Shown here: positions 10,201-22,200 of the stretch, in pieces
Numbering within the stretch: the stretch's first letter is position 1
Layout: the number at the start of each line of letters is the position of its first letter
Translations under genes and position numbers: made by a program
Assembly (NCBI GenBank): GCA_964017235.1
Contig: OZ024928.1
Coordinates: 155,644,881 to 155,708,880, forward strand
Length of the DNA: 64,000 nucleotides
Direction of reading: 5' to 3'
Origin: Sabellastarte sp. h YS-2021
Taxonomy: Eukaryota; Annelida; Polychaeta; Sabellida; Sabellidae
Notes under the pieces: generated by a model
What the model saw: the letters and a program-made list of their open reading frames with translations, nothing else
The model's database searches: none
Told to the model about the DNA's origin: nothing

Positions 10201-13200
10201 AATCGTTTTATCATCAAATTTATCATTTTTAATAAGGTAAAAAATATTTTGTCATGTTAGATTAGAACTTCGTCTTCATGGTTTATAACCTCAAACCATG
10301 GTAAAATTCTACGTATACACTGGTTTGTCAGGTGTTATTCCTATGTTAAACTTCACATCCCTAAACAATGTAATAGATACAAAATTTTGTACTGTGTGAA
10401 TCTATTGTGTTTTAATTGTATCCACCGGAAGCATCCGGTGGATACTTTGGTTTAGCGTCCGCTACGCCACCGCCGCCACGAGTAGAGAGATTTTCGCCGT
10501 TAACGCTCTAAGAGGAAAACAACAGCAGCTAGGTTCACCAAATTTGCAGGATATCTTCATTGGGGGGTAAGCTTCTCTGGGAAGGAAAATAGCCTCATTC
10601 TGAAAAACAAGATGGCCGCCACGGGCATTTCTTTGAAAATAATCTACATTTTTCTACTGGCTGTTCCTCATAGGTAGAAGGTTGAATCTCTTCATAGGTG
10701 ATATGTATGACACATATACATGTCCTCTACAAACCTTGCACACATTTGACCTTGAAGCTCCTAACTCAAGGTCATCCACGGAGTGCCGAAGTAACCCACA
10801 TAGCGGACTTTAAAAGTGCCTATATCTCCCTTATTATTGGTCCTAGAGGTTTGCAATGTGAAGCCAACCTATAGGAAATCATGTGCTGCGAATCTTTTGA
10901 TGTGGTCAGATTTGACCTTGGGCCCCTCCTTCAAGGTCAAATGAGGACAGCCAAACTTAAAAGTGCTTATAACTTGCTTATTATTGGTCCTAGAGGTTTG
11001 GCATGGTAAACCAACATATTGGAAATCATGGGCTGGGAATCTTCTGGCGTGGTCGGATTTGACCTTGGGCCCCTCCTTCAAGGTCAAACGAGGAAAGCCA
11101 AACTTAAAAGTGCTTATAACTCACTTATTATTGGTCCTAGAGGTTTGGGATGGTAAACCAACATATAGAAAATCATTGGCGGGGAATCTTCTGGTGTGGT
11201 CGGATTTGACCTTGGGCCCCTCCTTCAAGGTCAAATGAGGATAGCCAAAGGTAAAAGTGCCTATAACTCACTTATTATTGGTCCTACAGGTTTGGGATGG
11301 TAAACCAACATATAGAAAATCATTGGCGGGGAATCTTCTGGTGTGGTCGGATTTGACCTTGGGCCCCTCCTTCAAGGTCAAATGAGGACAGCCAAACTTA
11401 AAAGTGCTTAATAACTCGCTTATTATTGGTCCTAGATGTTTGGGATGGTAAACCAACATATAGGAAATCATGCGCTGGGAATCTTCTGGCGTGGTCGGAT
11501 TTGACCTTGGGCCCCTCCTTGAAGGTCAAATGAGGACAGCCAAACTTAAAAGTGCTTATAACTCGCTTATTATTGGTCCGAGAGGTTTTGGTGCATTGTC
11601 TTTACGGTGGATACAATTTGCATCGGTTCTCCGATGCGCCAGGTCTAGTTTTTATTTGGTATGTGCGTGTGTTGTAAATGCACAAAAAAATGGCACTTTT
11701 GATAAAATGATTGGTGTAGTAATTACTAAGGGAGGAACGCAATGTTACTATGCATTCTAACTGAATAGCTTCATTTTAAGAGAAGTAAATGAAATTGACC
11801 AATGTATATACTCACACAACATGTGCCATATTTAGGGCTTATTTACTGTGATGAGTGACATTATCAGTAGGCAGCGTCTAAAATGAATCCTATTGTGTTG
11901 CTTTAGGTATGGCACTGGCACGCTGACCTCTGTCTTCCTAGACAGAGTCTTCCAGGAATGCCTCACCTATGACGGAGAGATGGTGAGTAGAGCTAGTTTT
12001 GTTCTGGTCCAAAGTATCAATAAATCAAAACAGACTGTTTTACAAGGAAGCCAATTTTAATTTCATGTAATCGTGTGACACAGTATGTCAGTAGCAAAGT
12101 TTAATTAAACAGCAAGTTTATTGAAGAATTCACTTTCATTTTGTGATGACAGTTAACAGCCACTACTCAATTAAATGTCTTTGTAACTTACTCGCATGTT
12201 TAAGGCTTAGTTCTAGCTCAGTGTTGCTGGTATATGTTATTGTGTTTTAAGGCATATTTGATTTTCTTCTGTGCAGGCTAAGACCCTTATAAATGCTTTC
12301 TAGAATGGTTTTTACCCCACAGCCCTTAATGGCTGTTGGGGTATTGTTTTCACCCATGGTGTCCGGATGGTCGGGCGGGCGGGCGGGTGGGCGGGCGGCG
12401 GGAAATAGTTTGTCCGGGCTGTATCTCAGAAACCGTAAGGTGTAGGAAGTTGATACTTGGTAGGGACATTGGTTAGGGGGTGTAGCTGTGCAACGTCATG
12501 GTCTGACCTTGATTTGACCTTTGACCTTGCCGTAGTGACCTTGAGTTTGAAAATCTTGTCCGGGCTATATCTCGGAAACTGTAAGGTGTAGGAAGTTGAT
12601 ACTTGGTAGGGACATTGGTTAGGGGGTGTAGTTGTGCAACGTCATAGTCTGACCTTGATTTGACCTTTGACCTTGCCGTAGTGACCTTGACCTATAAAAT
12701 CTTGTCTGGGCTATATCTCGGAAACCGTAAGGTGTAGGAAGTTGATACTTGGTACGGATATTGGTTAGGGGGTGTAGGTGTACAACGTCATGGTGTGACC
12801 TTGATTTGACCTGTGACCTTGCCGTAGTGGCCTTGACCTATAAAATATTGTCCAGGCTATATCCCAGAAACCGTAAGGTGTAGGAAGTTGATACTTGGTA
12901 GGTATATTGCTTAGGGGGTGTAGGTGTGCAGCGTCATGGTCTGACCTTGATTTGACCTTTGACCTTGCCGTAGTGACCTTGACCTATAAAATGTTGTCTG
13001 GGCTATATCTCAGAAACCGTAAGGTGTAGGAAGTTGATATTTGGTAGGGATATTGATTAGGGGGTGTAGGTGTGCAACGTCATGGTCTGACCTTGATTTG
13101 ACCTTTAACCTTGCTGTAGTGACCTTGACCTATAAAATATTGTCCGGGCTTTATCTCGGAAACTGTTAGGTGCTGGAAGTTGATATTTGGTAGAGACATT

Positions 13201-16200
13201 GGCTAGGGGGTGTAGGTGTGCAGCATCATGGTGTGACCTTGATTTAACCTTTGACCTTGCCATAGTGACCTTGACCTATAAAATCGTCAGGGCTGTATCT
13301 CGGAAACCGTAAGGTGTAGGAAGTTGATACTTGGTAGGGACATTGGATATTGGCTATAGGTGTGTATTATCATGGTGCGACCTTAATTTGACCTTTTACC
13401 TTGCCGTAGTGACCTTGACCTTTAAAATCTTGATGCACCTTTGGGTCTGTCTTTTGATGCAGATTAAGCAAAAGTCATATTAGAATTTATTAAGAATTTT
13501 ACTTTCATAACTTCCCATTGTAAGAGATAGAATTTCATCAAGTGAACCGCAGATTTTACTCCAACACCACACATAAGCATTCATTAAATGTATTACCACT
13601 TCTGTATGCATGGTAATATTCAAACCATCTAAACCATAATTCGGAAATGCAGATGTATATAAAGAGTGTTGAATTTTAGTTTACTGATTAATGCTGTCAT
13701 CTTGTCATTGAATTATCTTGTTTTAATACTTCATCTTTATATGCATTATCTTTCTTTTAAACATTATTTCTCCATTTAAACATTGTTTGGACCTTTATAT
13801 AACTGACAGTGCTCTGAAAGTATCCTGAAGTTTGTACTGGTACAGTACTTCTATATCTCATGGTGTTGAAAATATTTCCCAAGGCTGTGGGGTACGGCCA
13901 TCTCTGATGCTATTTTGTACACCTCCATTTATTTTTTGTTTGTGTGTGTACTTCTAGGACTACAAGACCTACTTGGACTTTGTACTGGCTCTGGAAAACC
14001 GAAAGGAGCCCCAGGCCCTGCAGTATCTGCTCCGACTACTAGATGTCCAGGGCAAAGGATATCTCAACATCTTTGACCTCAACTTCTTCTTCAGGGTCAG
14101 TGATTGCAGCTGGGTGACTGTACCTTTTAAAATGACAGTCTAAGAAAAATTGTAATCATTAAGTCCTCCTTTCAACTTCCATATGACCTTGTCACCTGTG
14201 CACATCTGTATCAGAGGAAAATATAACTGTATTCAGATATTTTGGATGTACTCAAAACTTGTCCTCAAGTACATTGACTTGTACTTGGCCCAAACCATGA
14301 CCCAATATTAAATAATACTCATTAAATCATCCAATGTCTAGTAACAGTAGCTGGTTTACAGTGTGCACAGTCATGTTCATAAGATTGTTCTTGTTCAACC
14401 AGAAATATTGTAAGAATGGATCTTTTCATCAGGAGATATGTGAAAGCCACAATACAGAATAACCATTCTTTAGTCATTCACAAAAAGTAGCTTATTGAGG
14501 ATAGGTTACAAATGAATAGCCTTATTTGCATGCAATTCAAGACTTTTTTTCTTAACTAGGCCATACAAGAACAAATGAAGATGCATGGCCAAGAACCCGT
14601 GTCCTTTGATGATGTGAAGAATGAAATCTTTGACATGGTTAAACCTTGTGATCCACTGAGGATTTCATTACAAGATCTCATAAAGTGGTAAGTATTAAGC
14701 TGAAGTTTTACCCAAGGGTCATTTATTAAATCTTTTGACTTCTTGCTCTTTGGTAAGCTTCATGCAGCCTGTGGATTTGTGGTGTAACATGCATGTAACT
14801 GGTTGATGTGTCATCAGGGTAGTCACATATTAAGTACCTTTGTCTACATCGGGTGGTTTCAAAGTACATTAAAGTCAAGAGAAGGCATCGTATATGAATT
14901 CTCTATGAGTTGAAAATTTTAATAGGTATTAATTTTAGCTATTTTAGCTGATGGACTTGGATAGCAAAAATTTATTCATGGTGAAATTTTAAATTTCTCA
15001 AGTAGATACTAGCCATTAGTGAAAATAAGTCCAGTGAATTTCTTTGAATTGGAGCATTAGTGAAATTTTCTCCTGGCCAAAAATTTGTACTTGTACAATG
15101 TTGTGATATTGATTGCACTAGCTCTTTGGATTCCAATCTTGATGCTGAAGCAGTCACTTTCAGTGTAGCTTGCAAAAGCTCACATTGTAATACTTTCAAA
15201 GTATTATAATCATTTATAATTACTTTAATATTTAATGGAAATACTGTCAATATACATGTCTTGAATTATGTATTTTTAGCTGTTTTGTTTATCAGTCTTT
15301 TAAAGCAGTCTTGTATTTGGTCATATTAATTGGGTAAATGAGGAATTAGTAACAGTCATTTAGGGCATTTTACATCATTAAAAAACATTTCTTTAGAGCT
15401 TGTTAAGCAATGTGGCTATCCTGAGACTGTAACTGTCTGCATTATGTTGTGCACATAAAACAGAATTTACAAAGAGTCTGAAACATGTGTGCTGACTAAA
15501 TAACCACCAGGAAATGATTTTTCAAATAAAACATCTTGGAAAATATATTGAAGTTAAAATTGCGGGAGAACCATTTTGGCTGTGGATAGTAAATGGCTTT
15601 TAATATTAAAGAGGTATTTTAGAATAAGAAATATTGTATTTGTGATGAGCCTCTCAGGTAAAGCCATGACTACTTCAGCCCATACACAATCAGGGAATCC
15701 TACCCAAGGCAATAGTGTAACATTACAAATTGTTGGAATATCATTATGATCTTTCAAATCCCCTTTTGTATCATGCCCCGACAACATTATATACCTTACA
15801 AGGTGAAATGTTTACGTTTGAACCGTCTGTTTTTGTTAGTTGGGAGTTCTGTCACTCGGTACCTGATCTACTGACACAATTCAAATCAGTGTTCACGGTG
15901 GAAGACAGTCAATTGTGGAAGGCAGTCAATTTTTGCCACATCTGCATGCATTTTAATAGCCTTGCTGAAGGCTCAAGCTTCTTTGCAGTTAGGGAAATTT
16001 TTCAGTTCAGATAATGGAATTCAGTTCCTATAATGTACTCATACATGTACTGACTTTTATATAGCAGCATACAGCTGTCTCTGTCTGATAAGTTCTATCG
16101 CTTAACATGTATGAATGCTTTATGAATACCAAGTATCTGTGTGCATGTTTGAAAAGATATCATGCAATTTTGAGCCTTAAGCAAGGCAAGCATTTTAATA

Positions 16201-19200
16201 TAAAACATAGGAAAGTGCAAATTTGGGAGGGTGGAAATGAGTTAATAAGTTTGAATATTTGGATAATAGAATGTCATAGATAAATGTAGATTGTAGTGCA
16301 TTGGACACAGGCCACTTGGAATTTGTACGTAGAATATTCAAAAATTAACCTGTATTGTTTCAGGTTATTTGATCCATTTATCCATTACAATTTCACAAGT
16401 GGACACTTTATTGCAACAAAAGACTTTTATCTGTGGTTCTGATTGTTTATTATCAGGGTACAGACCTCACACACATGTTTCAGTGCTTCTCCTATATTCT
16501 GTTGATGTTTGAAGTGGTGTTGTTTTCACTGGGTTTGTGGTTTTTTCTGAAAGTATTAAATTTTCCTTGTCATATGAAGTTCATCACAAACTGAGCAACA
16601 AGAAACAAAATGCACTAAAATGAGATAAATATCACAACTGCATAAATATCACAAATTTCAAAACAAAGTCTCATAACTTAAAGTAAAAATGAGAGGGGTT
16701 TCTGAGTGATGAATTTCACATGCTGTGAGGAAATTCACATATCTATGTCTGTTTTACTTGCTTTGACAAGTTTTCTGTTTCAAGATGGTATATCGTGAGA
16801 CTATTTTAGGTAAAGTAATGTTTAAATTGGAAGAATCAGGTGTTTTACTGCGGTCTTGTGTAAATCATTGGCCTACTTATTGGTGTTACATAACTTCAAT
16901 TTGCATGTCTGTATTGGCTCTAGTAAAAATATATATTGAACCAATGAATCTTTCAAGTTGGCCTATTCATTTGAATGTATACTGTCCCTTTGTGCTTCAT
17001 TGCAATTACTTGAATAACTTGATAGTTTATCCAGTACATTTTATTGTTGCTTTTGGTCTTGTATCAGTTCAGCTTGGAGACAAATTAACTGAAAGTTTGA
17101 AAGTTATCTCATTATCAACATTAATTGCTGTGTAGCAATTTGTACATTGAATCCTGGAAAGAACATATTTCTTTAATTTATCCAAGTATTCCAGTTTCAA
17201 GTTTGAAATTATTTCTAACACTGGTGCTATTTTAGGCTTAGATTTTACTTGCATATGGCAGGGGACTTTCATTTTATTCCTATGAAATCCTGAGTAATGA
17301 TAGTAAAATTTTCCATAGTAAGTTCAGCGCTGACAGGACAGCAAATAATTATATTCGTAGTGGGATGCCTATGCCACCACAGCCACAGATCCTACATTAT
17401 TTCTGCTTTTAGACCGGTAACCATGTGGTACCTACTAAAACAAAAATTTTGAAATTCTTACTCAAGTTTCAGATTCAACATTTAACTGTGACTATTTTTA
17501 AGGCCCAGCATCCCACTGCAATGTGACCATTTCTGAAAAGAAAAGAGATGTCTATCCCACTTTGATCGCATTAAAAAGATAAACATTCAAACTCTCCCAC
17601 TGTGGCCATTTTCAAAATGAGAACTGCCTATCTCACTATGGCCACATTAAAATGAGAAAGTGCTGGGATGGGCCAAATTTTTGCTTTGAAATAATGCATG
17701 ATCTTTCTTTGGTTGAAGCAGCTTTCCACCACAGCCGGCCATAGCCAGCTGCCTATCCCAGTATGTACATGTACCATCGCACTTTGTCTGCCGCTCCTCA
17801 GCGCTGAACCCACTTCTCACATTTTCCATTGAAGACGCGAGGGAGGACAAAGGGGACTTGCCTTACCTTAGAACAAATAGTATGAAGTATTAAAGTTACT
17901 TCACAGATCTTTAGCATTGTTAAGCACTTTAAAATATTCCTCTTTGGCAGAAGCTAAGATTTGGTTTGCACTCTCTTTAAGTATCAAAAGAAAAAGATTG
18001 CAGTATGTGATAGTTGTTGAAATATTTTATAATTATTTAAACTAATGGTGCATACCTTTATGTGACAACAGAAGAAATATTGATAATTCATTGTGATTTC
18101 AAACATTGTTGCATGCTACACATAATGAAAGTCTGTTCTACATCTTTTAAAGAGAGCTAATATATACGACTATATATCAGTAGTCATCTCAATGGTTCGA
18201 ATTTTCAAATTAAACCTGGTAAAATGTAAAATATTATGCATAATATAGCAGTTAACTTGTTTTATTTTATGTCAGATAATTACTAAGTTTCATTACAAAA
18301 TTTTCTTACAGCAACATTTGGTACATCAAAAAGGAATAAATTCAAAGAAAATAATACTAAATACAAGTATGTATCACTGTAAAGTAAAATCAGCAATTTA
18401 TATTTTGTATATACAAAAATGAAATCCACATGTTCTGTTTCAGCTCTTTAAGTATCAAAAGAAAAAGATTACATAATATATACATCTGGTTTAATTTATC
18501 AAGTAATGTCTAACACATTTTATCCTACCAGCAACCAAGGTCACATCGTCTTCAGTATTTTGATTGACCTCCATGACTTCTGGACTTATGAAAACCGCGA
18601 GTTTTCTCTCCTAAGTGACGCAGCCGGGAGAGAGGTGGTCACCGTGGAAAGTGCTACCAAAATTTAAGCATCAATAATTATAGTGTCATCATAGGTAGAG
18701 ATATCTATGTGTAAGAGAAACAAGTCTTTTTGTACAAAAGAAATACATGTAGCTTAATAAACACCTAACACCTTCAAATTAATTGTGACTGTAAAATTAG
18801 TGAATCACCCCTTCAGCACCTAATTTAATTCTTTCAAATTAATATTATTAAAATCCCCATTTTGTGTACTGGTCAGGAGATTGTAAAATGTATTCAGATG
18901 GTTTTCAGGTATAACCAGTCTGTGTTATCCTGGCTTTTATTTCTATCGATTTAAAATATGTTGAATCACTCACATAGGCATTTTGTAACCACCTTTTTTG
19001 CCACCGACTCTCCAGGTCATAGGTTGATGGTCAGCAGGACCATTTCAAACCATCGTCTCAAAGTCAGATAAGTATGTTAACTTTTAAAGACCTTTGTGCT
19101 ATGCCGTTTGTCGATAGTTTTTCCCCAACAAAAATTCATTCTTGCTATTTTTAGGACAATATCAAGCCACAGTTATTACCATATAAAATATTGTTGTAAT

Positions 19201-22200
19201 TTTTAGGCCGACTGATGCTGATGGTCTAATACCTAGATTACACTTTTCTGTGCTGGCCTCACAAGTTAGACACCAACATATATAACTGGTTCGGGCTCGT
19301 TTCTGGCTTGACATGCTTTGTGTTTAGCAGTATCCGTTCACCACAATAAGTCAGGATTTGCATTTGAGTAGGATGCATTTAACACAGAAGGGATAGCATT
19401 TCACAAACGTAACAACCTTTTCAAAATATTTGAAAAACTTCCCACAAACTCTGAAAGTGCTAAACTAAAATTTACATATTGGAGGGGTGAAAGGGTAGGG
19501 GTTGGGGGAATGGCTATATGGGATGGCTTGTTTTTAAGCATACACTACCCATATAAGAAGTCCATTTACAGAACAATGAGGACAAATTCGTGAACAAAAA
19601 CAAGTTTATATGACTGCACAGAACAGTGTGCAGAACAGTCCGTGTTCAGTCCTGTGCAAAATCTGTAAATTATACCTGCAGGCTATGGTTCTCAACTGCC
19701 CAGACTGGTTATTTGTTCTCTTCATTTTTGAATAAATGAATCAAAATGACTAAAATACATTTTTAGTTTAAAAATGACCTATCGTGGGTTTTGTGAATAA
19801 GCCAATGTATTTGTAAATTTATGCTATGCATTAAATACTTAGCTGAATGAAAAATGAGAAAGTTGGTGCAATATACCTCCATCTCTAATATTTACTTGTG
19901 CATTCTCATTTTGTTAGGAGTCTTAGCAATATATTTCCTGTTCATGGGCTGATATTCAAAACAGCCTCTAACTGTAAGATTATTCTTTTGTTTGTCAGTG
20001 TGTCTGGATTGCTCAAAATCTGTATCAGTTTTGATCAAATTTGGAAGACATTTGCAGAAGCAACTTATAGTTTTTCTGTGTGGCTGAACCAATAAACGGT
20101 AAAATTGGTTTAAATTATATGTCCTGTCCCAATATTTTCAACAGTGGCCAAGACATCTGTACATAGAAATCATGTTACTCCTGACCATAAAATGACAATT
20201 AATAGTCTATTTTACACTTTTCCATTGTTGTCACCTTTGGGTGTCTAACTTTTACTTCAAGTTATATACCTGATTTTTAATTGCTTATCCACCCAAAACC
20301 ATGAAAAGTGCACGTGATTTTCAATACAGCATTGCGGTTAATTTCCCTATTAGCTTTAGACGAAAATATTTGTAAGTTAATCTATAAATGCAAGCTATTA
20401 GAAATTTAACATCTGTTGTATTTTAATTAAAAACATTTTAAACTTATAGTCTTGGTAATTGTATCCACCTCTGACCCCTCCTTCAAGGTCAAACGAGGAT
20501 AACCAAACTTAAAAGTGCTTATAACTCACTTATTATTGGTCCTAGAGGTTTGCAGTCTGAAACCAACCTATAGGAAATCACGGGCTGGGAGTCTTTTGAT
20601 GTGGTCAGATTTGACCTTGGGCCCCTCCCTCAAGGTCAAACGAAGATAGTCAAACTTCAAAGTGCTTATAACTCACTTATTATTGGTCCTAGAGGTTTGC
20701 AGTCTGAAACCAACCTATAGGAAATCACGGGCTGGGAGTCTTTTTGATGTGGTCAGATTTGACCTTGGAACCTCCTTCAAGGTCAAACAAGAACAGCCAA
20801 ACTTAAAAGTGCTGATAATTTGCTTATTATTAGTCCTAGAAGTTTGCCATGTGAAACCACCTTATTGGAAATTATCAGCTGGGAATCTTCTGATGTCACA
20901 TTTGACCTTGAGCTCCTCCTTCAAGGTCAAATGAGGATTGTCAAACTTATAAGTGCTTATAACTCACTTATTATTGATCCTAGAGGTTTGCAATGTGAAA
21001 AAAACTTATAGGGTATCATGGGCTGGGAATTTTCCGATGTTGTTAGATTTTACCTTGGGGCCCCTCCTTCAAGGTCAAATGAGGATAGCCAAACTTAAAA
21101 GTGCTTATAACTCACTTAATATTAGTCCTAGAGGTTTACAATGTGAAACCAACTTATAGGACTTCATGGGCTGTGAATCTTCTGATGTGTTCAGATTTGA
21201 CCTCGGGGCCCTTCCTTCAAGGTCAAACGAGGTTACCAAAACTTAAAATTGCTTATAATGTGCTTATTATCGGTCCTTGGGGCTTGTAATGTGAAACCAA
21301 CTAATAGGAAATCATGGGCTGGGAATCTTTTGATGTGGTCACATTTGGCCTTGAACCCCCACCCCACCTCCCACCCCCTTCAAGATCAAACGAGGCCAGC
21401 CAAACTTAAAATTGCTTATAACTTGCTTATTATTGCTCCTGAAGGCTTGCAATGTGAAACCAAGTTATATGAAATCATGGGCTGGGAATCTTTTGATGTG
21501 GTCACATTTGGCCTTGGAACCTCCTTCAAGGTCAAACAAGAACAGCCAAACTTAAAAGTGCTGATAATTTGCTTATTATTAGTCCTAGAAGTTTGCCATG
21601 TGAAACCACCTTATTGGAAATTATCAGCTGGGAATCTTCTGATGTCACATTTGACCTTGAGCTCCTCCTTCAAGGTCAAATGAGGATTGCCAAACTTATA
21701 AGTGCTTATAACTCACTTATTATTGATCCTAGAGGTTTGCAATGTGAAAAAAACTTATAGGGTATCATGGGCTGGGAATTTTCCGATGTTGTTAGATTTT
21801 ACCTTGGGGCCCCTCCTTCAAGGTCAAACAATGGTTCACTGGCTTTGATGAGTTGTCTTTCCAGTGGATACAAATTTGCATTGGTTCTCCGATGCGTAGG
21901 TCCATTTGTTTGAAGGATCCAGTAGAACTACACGGATTACTTGTGTACTTGATGAATAATTTTCTATGTAACAAATTTTTCATTTTAGATTTCCTTTTTT
22001 AAATTTATTTGTGAATTTGTAAATACAGTCCAATCTTCGTTGGAGCTCTTTCACTTTACATATATGTGCATTTTATGAATGGTCACGAGCTGTTGCACTG
22101 ACAGTTTTTCACTTTAAAAATTGAAATATTGCTTTTAGCATTGGTGATATTTGTTGTTTGATTTGGTGATTACCTATTCAGAATTCAAGGGGATAGTGGC

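Noticed and set aside
10869-11471. Open frames in the family-3 array (…LLLVLEVWHGKPTY… and its antisense)
   Set aside because: They repeat with the 148-bp satellite unit and have no domain; repeat artefacts.
16785-17135. 116-codon frame with hydrophobic stretches
   Set aside because: Intronic, AT-rich composition, no family motif, and no splice or promoter evidence.
20662-21760. Frames up to 144 codons in family-3 copy B
   Set aside because: Same satellite-derived peptides repeated; no start context or conservation.
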